Shown: positions 51,583 to 60,980 of the stretch, piece after piece
Layout: every line of letters begins with the position of its first letter
How positions within the stretch are numbered: position 1 is the stretch's first letter
Origin: Hydrogenophilales bacterium
GTDB lineage: Bacteria; Pseudomonadota; Gammaproteobacteria; Burkholderiales; Thiobacillaceae
Assembly: GCA_016195805.1 (NCBI GenBank)
Contig: JACPYT010000009.1
Coordinates: forward strand, 124,001 to 188,000
Direction of reading: 5' to 3'
DNA: 64,000 nt
Made by a program: the position numbers and the translations under genes
The notes under the pieces: model-generated
Seen by the model: only the letters and a program-made list of their open reading frames with translations
What the model was told of the DNA's origin: nothing
Databases searched by the model: none

Positions 51583-53277
51583 ATGTCGCACGAAGCCCCC
51601 TCCCCCGCCGCCAACTTCATCCGCAACCTCATCGACGAGCAGAACGCCGTCGGCAAATGGGGCGGCCGCGTCGAGACGCGCTTTCCGCCCGAGCCCAACG
51701 GCTACCTGCACCTCGGCCACGCCAAGTCGATCTGCCTGAATTTCGGCCTCGCGCGCGACTACGGCGGCGTCTGCCACCTGCGCTTCGACGACACCAACCC
51801 GGAGAAGGAGGAGCAGGAATACGTCGACTCCATCGTCGAATCGGTGAAGTGGCTGGGCTTCGATTGGGGCAAGCATCTGTACTTCGCGTCGAACTACTTC
51901 GACACCATGTACGCCTGCGCCGAATCCCTGATCCAGTCCGGCCATGCCTACGTCGATTCGTTGTCTGCCGACGAGATGCGCGCCTATCGCGGCACGCTGA
52001 CCGAACCGGGCAAGGACAGCCCCTACCGCACGCGCAGCACCGAGGAAAACCTCGACCTCTTCCGCAAGATGCGCGCGGGCGAATTCCCCGACGGCGCCCA
52101 CGTGCTGCGCGCGAAGATCGACATGGCCTCGCCCAACATCAACCTGCGCGACCCGGCGATCTATCGAATCAAACGCGCGCATCACCACAACACCGGCGAC
52201 ACCTGGTGCATCTACCCGATGTACACCTACGCGCATCCGATCGAGGACGCGATCGAGCACATCACCCACTCGATCTGCACGCTCGAATTCGAAGACCAGC
52301 GCCCGTTCTACGATTGGCTGCTCGACAAGCTCGCCGACGGCGGCTTCTTCACCCGCCCGCTGCCGCAGCAGATCGAATTCGCACGCCTCAATCTCACCTA
52401 CGTCGTGCTCTCCAAGCGCAAGCTGATCCAGCTCGTCGAGGAGAAGCACGTCTCCGGCTGGGACGACCCGCGCCTGCCGACGCTCGTCGGCGCGCGCCGC
52501 CGCGGCTACACGGCAGAAGGCTTCCGCCGCTTCACCGACCAGATCGGCGTGTCGAAATCCGACGGCTGGATCGACTACAGCGTGTTCGAAGCCTGCCAGC
52601 GCGACGTGCTGAACGACTCCGCGCTGCGCCGCATCGCCGTGCTCGACCCGGTCAGGCTCATCATCGACAACTATCCGGAGGGCCAGTCGGAAGAGTGCTT
52701 CGCCCCCAACCACCCGCAGCAGCCCGACCTCGGCAAGCGCGCAGTACCGTTCTCACGCAAACTGTGGATCGAGCGCGAGGACTTCATGGAAACCCCATCC
52801 AAGGGTTATTTCCGTCTCTTCCCAGGCAACTCGGTGCGACTGCGTTACGGCTACGTCGTCACCTGCACCGGCTGCGACAAGGACGCTGACGGCACCATCA
52901 CCGCGGTACACTGCGACTACCTGCCCGACACCAAGTCCGGCACTCCGGGCGCCGACTCGGTCAAGGTCAAGGGCAACATCCACTGGGTGTCGGCTGCGCA
53001 CGCGTACGAAGCCGAAGTCCGCCAGTACGACCGCCTGTTCACCACCGCGCAGCCGGGCGGCGAAAGCGGCGATTTCCTGAACGACCTCAACGCCGACTCG
53101 GTGCGTGTGATCCGTGCACAACTGGAACCTGCGCTGAAAGATGCCGCGGCGGAAGACCGCTTCCAGTTCGAACGGCATGGCTACTTCGTCGCGGATCGGG
53201 TCGATACGAAAGCGGGCGCGCCGGTGTTCAACCGGACGGTGACGTTGAAGGATTCGTGGGTGAAAGTGGAGAAGTAA
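51583..53277 (+). CDS. glnS: Glutamine--tRNA ligase
   Basis: A 564-aa class I synthetase. HIGH is in PPEPNGYLHLGHAKSICLNF, and KMSKS appears as VVLSKRKL. The C-terminal anticodon-binding beta-barrels are present. The gene is full length and indicates that Gln-tRNA is charged directly. Note that MnmA modifies the same tRNA. It starts 39 bp after mnmA. Confidence 0.97.
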   Translation: MSHEAPSPAANFIRNLIDEQNAVGKWGGRVETRFPPEPNGYLHLGHAKSICLNFGLARDYGGVCHLRFDDTNPEKEEQEYVDSIVESVKWLGFDWGKHLYFASNYFDTMYACAESLIQSGHAYVDSLSADEMRAYRGTLTEPGKDSPYRTRSTEENLDLFRKMRAGEFPDGAHVLRAKIDMASPNINLRDPAIYRIKRAHHHNTGDTWCIYPMYTYAHPIEDAIEHITHSICTLEFEDQRPFYDWLLDKLADGGFFTRPLPQQIEFARLNLTYVVLSKRKLIQLVEEKHVSGWDDPRLPTLVGARRRGYTAEGFRRFTDQIGVSKSDGWIDYSVFEACQRDVLNDSALRRIAVLDPVRLIIDNYPEGQSEECFAPNHPQQPDLGKRAVPFSRKLWIEREDFMETPSKGYFRLFPGNSVRLRYGYVVTCTGCDKDADGTITAVHCDYLPDTKSGTPGADSVKVKGNIHWVSAAHAYEAEVRQYDRLFTTAQPGGESGDFLNDLNADSVRVIRAQLEPALKDAAAEDRFQFERHGYFVADRVDTKAGAPVFNRTVTLKDSWVKVEK

Positions 53278-53328
53278 GGTTCTTCGCGTCCGGCCCCATG
53301 GATCACTTAAATTACTGGCCACCTGGCA

Positions 53329-54291
53329 ATGGCTGAGCCAAGAAAGCATCACTATCTGCCCCAATTTTACCTGCGGGGATTCTCTGTAAACGGAAAGCAT
53401 ATTTTCCAGATCGAGAAGCGCGAGGCACGTGGCTACCTATGCTCTATCAGGGACGCCGCAGCCATTCGTGACTATCACAACCTTGACTATGACGATGCCG
53501 AAGACCCACACGCTGTTGAGAAGCGTCTGTCAGACATAGAGGGGCAACTTGCTAAGGCTCTAGCCGAAGTAATCGACTCGGGTATCGTGAGCGACATCTC
53601 CCATGCCAGGCTGGTTGAATTTGTATCGCTGATGAGGGTCCGTGTTCCAGCTTTTAAGCAATACATTGAAGAGTCTCTAAGGCAAGTCGTGAAGTCAACA
53701 GGCAAGCTCCTCGAGCGCAAAGGGAAGCTGCCACCGCCCCCGAAAGGTCTAGAGAACATCTTCGCGAGAGATGGCATAAATATCTCCATCTCAAACTGGA
53801 AGTGTTTGGAGTATATGTTTGGGCTTGCGTCAGACCAGGAGATTCTGCAACTTCTCGCATCCATGACGCCATTAATACTGCGCGCCCCTCAGGGAGGTGT
53901 TCTGCTGACCTGTGACCAACCCGTTGCCGTCTTTAATCCTGAAGCGGACCCGGTGAACGCCTACGGCATTGGCCTTGCCCATCCTCACACACAGATATCA
54001 CTCCCATTATCAAGTGGAGTTCTGCTTCTGCTTACTTGGGACCAAGATGCAGTTCGGGAACGGCTGTTGCTACCGGACGAAGTTGATGAGTTCAACAGAC
54101 GAATTGCAGTGATGGCCGAGGCACTCATATTCGCTCCGGAACAGTCCGAAGCTGCCATTAAGACAGTCGCTCAGAACAAACACTGTTCGGCCGGGATAGC
54201 CCTGCAGGTTCTTGATACAGTAGATAGCACTCTACATATCTCGACCTTCCGTCCTGTCATGCCAGCGGAGAGATACCATGCAGCCGCCTAA
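53329..54291 (+). CDS. DUF4238 domain protein
   Basis: A 320-aa protein with the DUF4238 N-terminal signature RKHHYLPQFYLRGFS and the C-terminal half that includes LLTCDQPVAVFNPEADPVN. The family is scattered through bacteria, often in variable regions, and some members lie in defence or mobile clusters. Its function is unknown. Base composition is visibly lower in GC than the flanking glnS and msrA, suggesting acquisition. There is no mobile-element flank. Confidence 0.85.
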   Translation: MAEPRKHHYLPQFYLRGFSVNGKHIFQIEKREARGYLCSIRDAAAIRDYHNLDYDDAEDPHAVEKRLSDIEGQLAKALAEVIDSGIVSDISHARLVEFVSLMRVRVPAFKQYIEESLRQVVKSTGKLLERKGKLPPPPKGLENIFARDGINISISNWKCLEYMFGLASDQEILQLLASMTPLILRAPQGGVLLTCDQPVAVFNPEADPVNAYGIGLAHPHTQISLPLSSGVLLLLTWDQDAVRERLLLPDEVDEFNRRIAVMAEALIFAPEQSEAAIKTVAQNKHCSAGIALQVLDTVDSTLHISTFRPVMPAERYHAAA

Positions 54292-54309
54292 CCCAGACGG
54301 CCGACGAGC

Positions 54310-54843
54310 TTACTTAAGCCGCCCCCCAAACTTCCCCTCCGCCTTTGCCACCTTCGGCGCCACCACGAACTGACAGTAGGGCTGATACGGGTTCTGCTCG
54401 TAGTAGCGCTGGTGGTAATCCTCGGCAGGATAGAAGGTCGTCGCTTCGGTCACTTCAGTGACGATGGGCGCGCCGTACTGCTTTGATGCATTCAACTCAG
54501 CAATCACCGCTTCCGCCTCGTCCTTCTGCTCCGGCGTGTGCCAGAAGATCGCCGAGCGGTACTGGGTGCCGACGTCGTTGCCCTGGCGGTTGAGCTGGGT
54601 GGGGTCGTGGATCGTGAAGAAGACGTCGAGCAGATCGCGGAACGTAATCACGTCCGGATCGAACGTCACCTGCACGACTTCGGCGTGGCCGGTGTCGCCG
54701 TTGCAGATGTCCTTGTAGGTGGGATTCAGCGTGTGGCCGCCCATGTAGCCGGAGACGGCGGATTCGACGCCGCGCAGGCGGTTGAACACGGTTTCGATGC
54801 ACCAGAAGCAGCCGCCGGCGAGGGTTGCGGTTTCATGTGGCAT
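54310..54843 (-). CDS. msrA: Peptide methionine-(S)-S-oxide reductase MsrA
   Basis: A 177-aa enzyme that repairs methionine-S-sulfoxide. The catalytic motif is GGCFWCIE near the N-terminus. GYMGGHTLNPTYKDICNGDTGHAE and HDPTQLNRQGNDVGTQYRS are split here as the conserved segments YMGGHTLNPTYKDIC and QLNRQGNDVGTQYRS. ATG 54843 has GGAGG 8 nt upstream; the ATG at 54858 lies within the Shine-Dalgarno. It stands alone on this strand before the GST gene. Confidence 0.95.
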   Translation of the reverse strand: MPHETATLAGGCFWCIETVFNRLRGVESAVSGYMGGHTLNPTYKDICNGDTGHAEVVQVTFDPDVITFRDLLDVFFTIHDPTQLNRQGNDVGTQYRSAIFWHTPEQKDEAEAVIAELNASKQYGAPIVTEVTEATTFYPAEDYHQRYYEQNPYQPYCQFVVAPKVAKAEGKFGGRLK

Positions 54844-54923
54844 GGGGACGCCCTCCATTAGTGAAACGCACTACATTCTGATCGCGAGGCTCATGGAATC
54901 GCGGCGATCCGGAGTCTGCGGTC

Positions 54924-54964
54924 GATTCCGCTCAGGCTTCGACAGGCTCGGCACGAACGGAATC
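54924..54964. repeat. REP-like intergenic repeat, copy 1
   Basis: GATTCCG (54924-54930) and CGGAATC (54958-54964) flank a core with the CTCAGGCTTCGACAGGCTCG motif. The core is the widespread intergenic TTCGACAGGCTCAG-type palindrome of proteobacteria. Located between msrA and the GST gene. Confidence 0.55.
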
Positions 54965-54988
54965 GGTCATTGATTGACGCAGTGTTCC

Positions 54989-55603
54989 TCAGACGACCGG
55001 CACGGTTTCCTGGAACGAGGTCCGGGTCATCAGCTTGTCGAACAGCTTCGCCAGGTTGGGATGCGCGGTGCGCCACTCGATCTCGGGGAAGCGCAGGTCC
55101 AGGTAGCCCAGCGTGCAGCCGCAGGCGACGTCGGCCAGCGACATGCTGGTGGTGTTGTCGAGGAACCAGGTCTTCTCGCCCAGCGCTTCCGAGAGGGCCT
55201 CGAGTCCGCGGAACAGGGTCTTTTCCTGCAGCGTCATCCAGTCGCCGCTCTGCTTGTCGGCCTCGCGCTTCCGTTCCAGGTAGACCGCGACCGCGGCGTC
55301 GGTGACGCCGTCGGCCAGTGCCTCGACGCCGCGCACCATCATGCGGATTTTCGGTTCGCTGGGGATCAGGTGGGCCACCGGGCTGACGTGGTCGAGGTAT
55401 TCGACGATGACGCGCGAGTCGAACACTGCCTCGCCGTCCTCCAGCAGCAGCACCGGCACCTTGCCGAGGGGGTTGAAGCTTGGCACCGGGCTGTCCGGCA
55501 GCCATGGGTTCTCGACCTGGAGCTGGAAGGGAATTTTCTTTTCCAGCAGGACCACACGGACTTTGCGACCATAGGGGCTGGTGAGCGAGGTGATGAGTTT
55601 CAT
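54989..55603 (-). CDS. Glutathione S-transferase family protein
   Basis: A 204-aa GST. The N-terminal thioredoxin-like domain carries TSPYGRKVRVVLLEKK, with Ser/Tyr as candidate catalytic residues. The cis-Pro is in GKVPVLLLEDGEAVFDS (VPVL). An all-helical C-terminal domain (SLADVACGCTLGYLDLRFP) follows. The substrate is unknown. The UDG gene upstream on the same strand is 27 bp away. Confidence 0.9.
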   Translation of the reverse strand: MKLITSLTSPYGRKVRVVLLEKKIPFQLQVENPWLPDSPVPSFNPLGKVPVLLLEDGEAVFDSRVIVEYLDHVSPVAHLIPSEPKIRMMVRGVEALADGVTDAAVAVYLERKREADKQSGDWMTLQEKTLFRGLEALSEALGEKTWFLDNTTSMSLADVACGCTLGYLDLRFPEIEWRTAHPNLAKLFDKLMTRTSFQETVPVV

Positions 55604-55630
55604 AAGGTTCGAATCCTGGATGCGAGGTTG

Positions 55631-56272
55631 CTAGGTCTGCGTGTGTGCGCCGCCATTATCGCCTGTCGCCAGTACGGCTCCAACCCGTTCGCGCAGGGCC
55701 GGTAGCACCTCCGCCTCGAACCAGGGATGACGCTTGAACCATAGACGATTGCGCGGGCTGGGATGGGGCAGCGGGAAATAGTCGGGGAGGAAATCGCGCC
55801 AGGCCTGCACGGTGTCGGCCAGCGTGCGGCCACGGCGCTTGCCCAGGTAATACGCCTGGGCATAGGCGCCGATCAGCAGGGTGAGCCGGATGTCGGGCAT
55901 GGCCGCGCGCAGCGGCGGATGCCACAGCGGCGCGCATTCCGGACGCGGCGGCAGGTCGCTGCCCTTGACCGTGCCGGGATAGCACAGGCCGGTGGGGACA
56001 ATGGCGATGCGCGAGACGTCGTAGAACGCGTCGCGCGTCATGCCGAGCCAGCGGCGTAATTCGTCGCCGGACGGGTCATTCCAGGGGATGCCGGTTTCGT
56101 GCACCCGCCGTCCGGGCGCCTGGCCGACGATCAGCAGACGCGCGGTGGGCGAAACGCGCAGGACGGGATGTGGCGGATGCGGCAGGTTCGCGGCGCAGAC
56201 GGTGCAGGCCTGTGCGCGCGCCAGCAGTTCGGCAAAATCCTGAGGCTGGCTGGCGTTGCCCGGTTTCTTCAT
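55631..56272 (-). CDS. Uracil-DNA glycosylase family protein, probable Fe-S type
   Basis: A 213-aa UDG-superfamily protein. It has the motif A-like VGQAPG and a C-terminal LPHPSPRN (motif B region). The cysteines are C-X2-C (CTVC) and, later, C-X15-C (LCYP...PEC). This is the ligand pattern of families 4 and 5 that hold a [4Fe-4S] cluster. It excises uracil from DNA or a related lesion. It is co-oriented with the GST and thrC genes, with short gaps. Confidence 0.82.
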   Translation of the reverse strand: MKKPGNASQPQDFAELLARAQACTVCAANLPHPPHPVLRVSPTARLLIVGQAPGRRVHETGIPWNDPSGDELRRWLGMTRDAFYDVSRIAIVPTGLCYPGTVKGSDLPPRPECAPLWHPPLRAAMPDIRLTLLIGAYAQAYYLGKRRGRTLADTVQAWRDFLPDYFPLPHPSPRNRLWFKRHPWFEAEVLPALRERVGAVLATGDNGGAHTQT

Positions 56273-56290
56273 CGCCGCCCGGCGCGCCGG

Positions 56291-57715
56291 TCAGCCAGCG
56301 TGGTCGACGATGAACTGCTTGACCGCATTCACGTCGGCGTCCATGACGTGCTTCTTCTGCGGCTGCGCCTCCAGGTTCGCCAGCTCGGCGGGGCGCACCG
56401 GCTCGACGCCGAGCGCCTCGCGGATCGCGTCCTCGAACTTGGCAGGCTGCGCGGTTTCCATGCAGATCAGCGGCACGCCCGGCTCGCGGTGCTCCAGGCC
56501 CACTTTCAAGCCGTCGGCGGTGTGCGGGTCGATCATCGTGCCGTAGATCTCGTAGACAGTGCGGATGGTGTCCATGCGGTTGGCGTGGCTGCTCGAGCCG
56601 GAGACCATGCCGAACGCTGCAACGCGGCCGAACAGGCCGTCGGCGTTCAGGTCGAAACTGCCGCCCGACTCGACCGCACTCCACAGGCCGCGCACCTTGA
56701 CCGCATCGCGCCCGGTGAGGTCGAACACGAAGCGCTCGAAGTTGGATGCCTTGGAGATGTCCATGCTCGGGCTGGACGTGTGCTTCGTTTCCGGGCGCGG
56801 GCGGTAGACGCCGGTGCGGAAGAACTCGTCGAGCACGTCGTTCTCGTTGGTGGCGACGATCAGCTTGTCGATCGGCAGCCCCATCTGGCGCGCGATGTGG
56901 CCGGCGCAGACGTTGCCGAAGTTGCCCGACGGCACCGAGAACGACACCTTCTGATCGTTGTCGTGCGTCGCCGCGAAATAGGCCTTGAAGTAGTACACGC
57001 TCTGCGCCGCGACACGCGCCCAGTTGATCGAGTTGACCGCGCCGATGTGGTGCTTCGCCTTGAAATCGAGGTCGTTCGACACCGCCTTGACGATGTCCTG
57101 GCACTGGTCGAACACGCCGCGGATGACGAGGTTATGGATGTTGGCGTCCTGCAGCGCGTACATCTGCGCCTGCTGGAAGCGCGTCATGCCGTGCTCGGGC
57201 GACAACATGAAGACCTTGATGCCGCGCTTGCCACACATCGCGTATTCGGCGGCGGAGCCGGTGTCGCCCGAGGTGGCACCAAGGATGTTGAGCTCGCCAT
57301 GGGTCTTGTCGAGCACATACTCGAACAGGTTGCCCAGCAGCTGCATCGCCATGTCCTTGAACGCCAGCGTCGGGCCGTTCGACAGCGCCAGCACGTGCAG
57401 GCCGGGCTCCAGCGTCTTCAGCGGCGTGATGTCCGCTGCGTTTTCCTTGTCGGTCACATAGCGGTAGACGTCGGCGGTGTAGGTCTTGTCGATCAGCAGG
57501 CGCAGGTCGCCGTGCGGGATATCGTCGATCAGGCGCGACAGCACGGCGAAAGCCAGTTCGCGGTAGCTCATGCCGCGCATCGCTGCGAGTTCGGCTTCGC
57601 TGAAACGCGGGTAGGTTTCCGGCACGTACAGGCCGCCGTCGCTGGCGAGGCCACCGAGCAGGATTTCGGAGAAACGGAGGTGCGGTGCCAGCCCGCGCGT
57701 GCTGAGATAGTTCAT
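56291..57715 (-). CDS. thrC: Threonine synthase
   Basis: A 474-aa PLP enzyme converting O-phosphohomoserine to threonine. The N-terminus MNYLSTRGLAPHLRFSEILL and the PLP-lysine segment GPTLAFKDMAMQLLG are family marks. The order of transcription is alaA-hom-thrC, with 13 bp between hom and thrC. No thrB kinase follows, so it must be elsewhere. Confidence 0.97.
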   Translation of the reverse strand: MNYLSTRGLAPHLRFSEILLGGLASDGGLYVPETYPRFSEAELAAMRGMSYRELAFAVLSRLIDDIPHGDLRLLIDKTYTADVYRYVTDKENAADITPLKTLEPGLHVLALSNGPTLAFKDMAMQLLGNLFEYVLDKTHGELNILGATSGDTGSAAEYAMCGKRGIKVFMLSPEHGMTRFQQAQMYALQDANIHNLVIRGVFDQCQDIVKAVSNDLDFKAKHHIGAVNSINWARVAAQSVYYFKAYFAATHDNDQKVSFSVPSGNFGNVCAGHIARQMGLPIDKLIVATNENDVLDEFFRTGVYRPRPETKHTSSPSMDISKASNFERFVFDLTGRDAVKVRGLWSAVESGGSFDLNADGLFGRVAAFGMVSGSSSHANRMDTIRTVYEIYGTMIDPHTADGLKVGLEHREPGVPLICMETAQPAKFEDAIREALGVEPVRPAELANLEAQPQKKHVMDADVNAVKQFIVDHAG

Positions 57716-57728
57716 TGCGTACCCTTCG

Positions 57729-59042
57729 TTACCTGGCTGCCAGCTCTTCGAGACGGATGCGCATGACCTTGCCTGCCACGGTATCGAGCGCCTCGATCTT
57801 GGCGATCGCCGCGTTGATATTCTTCTCCACCGTGATGTGGGTCAGCAGGATGATGCTGACCTGCTCCTCGCCTTCGGCGGGTTCCTTCTGCACCATGGCG
57901 TCGATGGAGATGTTGCTGTCGGCCAGGATGCGGGTGATGTCGGCCAGCACGCCGGGACGGTCGAACGCGCGCAGGCGCAGGTAGTACGCGGTACGCACCT
58001 CGTCCATCGGCAGGATCGGCGTGTCGGCCAACTGATCCGGCTGGAACGCCAGATGCGGCACGCGGTGGTGCGGGTCGGCGGTATGGAGCCGGGTGACATC
58101 GACCAGATCGGCGACCACGGCTGAAGCGGTCGGCTCGGCACCGGCGCCTGCGCCGTAATAGAGCGTCGGGCCGACGGCGTCGCCCTTCACCAGCACCGCG
58201 TTCATCGCGCCGTCGACGTTGGCGATCAGGCGGCGCTCGGGAATCAGCGTCGGATGCACGCGCAGCTCGATGCCATTCTCGGCGCGGCGCGCGATGCCCA
58301 GCAGCTTGATGCGGTAGCCGAGTTCCTCGGCGTACTGCACGTCCTCGCGCGTGAGCTTCGAGATACCTTCGGTGTAGGCGCGGTCAAACTGCATCGGAAT
58401 GCCGAAGGCGATCGCCGACAGGATGGTGAGCTTGTGCGCGGCGTCGATGCCTTCGATGTCGAAGGTCGGGTCGGCTTCGGCGTAGCCCAGGCGCTGCGCC
58501 TCCTTCAACACGTCGCCGAAGGCTGCGCCCTTGTCGCGCATCTCGGTGAGGATGAAGTTGCTGGTGCCGTTGATGATGCCGGCCAGCCACTCGATGCGGT
58601 TGGCGGTGAGGCCTTCGCGCAGCGCCTTGATGATGGGAATGCCGCCCGCCACCGCCGCCTCGAACGCCACCATCACGCCCTTGGCCTGCGCCGCGGCGAA
58701 GATCTCGTTGCCGTGCTTGGCGACCAGGTGCTTGTTGGCGGTGACCACGTGCTTGCCGTTATTGATCGCCTGCATCACCAGTTCGCGCGCGGGCTCCAGG
58801 CCGCCGATCAGCTCGACCACGATGTCGATGTCGGGATCGTCGACCACGTCGAACGAATTGGTCGTCAGCGGCAGATCGCCCGCCAGCGCCTTCGCCTTGT
58901 CGAGGTTGCGCACCGCCGCGCGCAGCACGCGGATTTCGCGCCCGGCGCGGCGGGTGATTTCTTCGGCGTTGCGGCGCAGCACGGTGAGCGTGCCGCCCCC
59001 GACAGTTCCCAGGCCCAGCAGGCCGACGTTGATGGGTTTCAT
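57729..59042 (-). CDS. hom: Homoserine dehydrogenase
   Basis: A 437-aa monofunctional enzyme that reduces aspartate semialdehyde to homoserine. The NAD(P)-binding motif GLGTVGGGT, the catalytic region GTSNFILTEM and KYLSPLL-like strands are present. A C-terminal ACT domain (YYLRLRAFDRPGVLADITR) suggests feedback control by threonine. It lies 24 bp after the upstream aminotransferase, in one operon. Confidence 0.97.
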   Translation of the reverse strand: MKPINVGLLGLGTVGGGTLTVLRRNAEEITRRAGREIRVLRAAVRNLDKAKALAGDLPLTTNSFDVVDDPDIDIVVELIGGLEPARELVMQAINNGKHVVTANKHLVAKHGNEIFAAAQAKGVMVAFEAAVAGGIPIIKALREGLTANRIEWLAGIINGTSNFILTEMRDKGAAFGDVLKEAQRLGYAEADPTFDIEGIDAAHKLTILSAIAFGIPMQFDRAYTEGISKLTREDVQYAEELGYRIKLLGIARRAENGIELRVHPTLIPERRLIANVDGAMNAVLVKGDAVGPTLYYGAGAGAEPTASAVVADLVDVTRLHTADPHHRVPHLAFQPDQLADTPILPMDEVRTAYYLRLRAFDRPGVLADITRILADSNISIDAMVQKEPAEGEEQVSIILLTHITVEKNINAAIAKIEALDTVAGKVMRIRLEELAAR

Positions 59043-59066
59043 CTAATTATCTCGTTCAAATAAAAA

Positions 59067-60311
59067 TCAGCGATGTGCACGATTGCGGTCGAGGAACCGG
59101 CTCATGCGGGAAATCGCTTCGGTCAGGTCTTCCTCGTGCGGCAGGAACACCACGCGGATATGGTCCGGCTGCGGCCAGTTGAAGCCGCTGCCCTGCACCA
59201 CCAGCACGCGTTCCTCTTCCAGCAGGTTGAGGATGAATTTCTGGTCGTCGTGGATGGGATAGAGCTTGGGGTCGAGCTTCGGGAACAAATACATCGCCGC
59301 CTTCGGCTTCACACAGGAGACGCCTGGAATCAGGGTCAGCAGTTCGTGTGCCAGGTCGCGCTGGCGGGTCAGCCGGCCGCTCGGCGCGACCAGGTCGTTG
59401 ATGCTCTGGTGGCCGCCCAGCGCGGTCTGGATCGCATACTGCCCCGGCACGTTGGAGCACAGGCGCATCGACGCCAGCATGTTGAGGCCTTCCAGGTAAT
59501 CCTTTGCGTGGCGCTTGTCGCCCGACACGATCAGCCAGCCCGAGCGGTAGCCGCAGGCGCGGTAGTTCTTCGACAGGCCGTTGAAGGTGACGATCAGCAC
59601 GTCGTCGGCCAGCGAGGCGATCGAGGTGTGCACCACACCGTCGTACAGCACCTTGTCGTAGATCTCGTCGGCGTAGACGATCAGCTGGTGCTGGCGCGCG
59701 ATCTCGATGAGTTCCAGCAGCAATTCGGTCGGATAGAGCGCGCCGGTCGGATTGTTCGGGTTGATGATGACGATGGCGCGCGTGTTGTGCGTGATCTTGG
59801 CGCGGATGTCGTCCAGATCGGGTAGCCAGCCGGCACCCTCGTCGCACAGGTAATGGCGCGGCTTGCCGCCGCCCAGGCTCACTGCCGCCGTCCACAGCGG
59901 ATAATCAGGTGCCGGCACCAGCACCTCGTCGCCGTTGTTCAGCAGCGCCTGCATCGACATCACGATCAGCTCGGAGACGCCGTTGCCGACGAAGATGTCG
60001 TCGATCGTCACCCCGGCGATACCCTTGCGCTGGGTCTCGTGCATGATCGCCTTGCGCGCCGAGAACAGGCCCTTGGAGTCGCTGTAGCCCGACGCATTCG
60101 GCAGGTTGAGGATCACGTCCTGCACGATTTCCTCGGGCGCCTCGAAGTTGAAGGGCGCCGGATTGCCGATATTCAGCTTGATGATGCGCTGCCCTTCTTC
60201 CTCCATCTGCCGGGCGCGCGCCATCACCGGGCCGCGGATGTCGTAGCAGACGTTGTCGAGCTTGGACGATTTATGGATGGTGCGTAAGCGGGGCTTGTTG
60301 TCGGCCGTCAC
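59067..60311 (-). CDS. alaA: Alanine aminotransferase AlaA-like (pyridoxal-phosphate class I)
   Basis: A 414-aa class I/II aminotransferase. The PLP-lysine segment is TFNGLSKNYRACGYRSGW, and NPNNPTGALYP binds the cofactor and substrate. It most closely follows the AlaA/AlaT type, which uses pyruvate and glutamate. GTG 60311 is chosen because AGGAAG lies 6 nt upstream and the residues after it fit the family; upstream frame residues do not. It is the first gene of the alaA-hom-thrC run. Confidence 0.9.
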   Translation of the reverse strand: MTADNKPRLRTIHKSSKLDNVCYDIRGPVMARARQMEEEGQRIIKLNIGNPAPFNFEAPEEIVQDVILNLPNASGYSDSKGLFSARKAIMHETQRKGIAGVTIDDIFVGNGVSELIVMSMQALLNNGDEVLVPAPDYPLWTAAVSLGGGKPRHYLCDEGAGWLPDLDDIRAKITHNTRAIVIINPNNPTGALYPTELLLELIEIARQHQLIVYADEIYDKVLYDGVVHTSIASLADDVLIVTFNGLSKNYRACGYRSGWLIVSGDKRHAKDYLEGLNMLASMRLCSNVPGQYAIQTALGGHQSINDLVAPSGRLTRQRDLAHELLTLIPGVSCVKPKAAMYLFPKLDPKLYPIHDDQKFILNLLEEERVLVVQGSGFNWPQPDHIRVVFLPHEEDLTEAISRMSRFLDRNRAHR

Positions 60312-60466
60312 GGCGGTCTTCCTGGTCAACCTGCGTAAAACCAAGGCAAAACAACGCCTTGGGAAACGCCCGATTTTACCGGAGGCGCCCTTCCCCGGCA
60401 AACGAAACCGGGCGGCTCAGGCACGCCTGTGGCACGCTTCCAGGGCGAATCTGCTAAGGTTGAACC

Positions 60467-60847
60467 ATGAAACTGCACCTCAACGCCGACGCCAGCCAGC
60501 TGTTGTTTACCGGGTATGGCGAGGACCATGTCCTCATCAACGGCCATCGCCACGAAGCCAGCCTGCTGCTGACCACGCACGGCGTCGAGATCGCCCCGTG
60601 GGCCGGACTGGGTTTCGGCGCGTTGACCGCCGCCCATTTTGAATGGGTCGCCCATCGCGAGCTGGACATCCTGCTGCTCGGCACCGGCACCCGGCTGCGC
60701 TTTCCCCATCCCTCGCTCACGCGGGCGCTGGTGGAGGCCCGGATCGGGCTGGAGGTGATGGACATCGGGGCGCTGTGCCGCACCTACAACATCCTGGCGG
60801 CGGAGGGACGGAGCGTCGGGGCGGCGGTGCTGATCGAGCCAGTTTGA
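60467..60847 (+). CDS. Mth938-like domain protein (DUF498)
   Basis: A 126-aa protein with the Mth938-like alpha/beta fold. LDILLLGTGTRLRFPHPSL and GLEVMDIGALCRTYNILAAE are diagnostic. Homologs include the eukaryotic NDUFAF3/AAMDC group; the bacterial function is unclear. It diverges from alaA and converges on the HAD gene across a REP-like repeat. Confidence 0.88.
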   Translation: MKLHLNADASQLLFTGYGEDHVLINGHRHEASLLLTTHGVEIAPWAGLGFGALTAAHFEWVAHRELDILLLGTGTRLRFPHPSLTRALVEARIGLEVMDIGALCRTYNILAAEGRSVGAAVLIEPV

Positions 60848-60929
60848 GCGGGCTTCCCGCTCTTGGCGCCATTCACCCGGACCCCTACGACCTCGCTCAG
60901 GACAGGTTTGTCGAAGCGCGCTAACCCGG

Positions 60930-60966
60930 CACCGTTCACCCTGAGCTTGTCGAAGGGCGAACGGTG
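60930..60966. repeat. REP-like intergenic repeat, copy 2
   Basis: A near-perfect palindrome with arms CACCGTTC (60930-60937) and GAACGGTG (60959-60966) around a core with ACCCTGAGCTTGTCGAAGGGC split as CCCTGAGCTTGTCGAAGGG. A diverged copy of the same core (GCTCAGGACAGGTTTGTCG) lies about 40 bp upstream. Located between two convergent genes, where it may act as a terminator. Confidence 0.6.
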
Positions 60967-60980
60967 CGGAGGCTGCAGGC

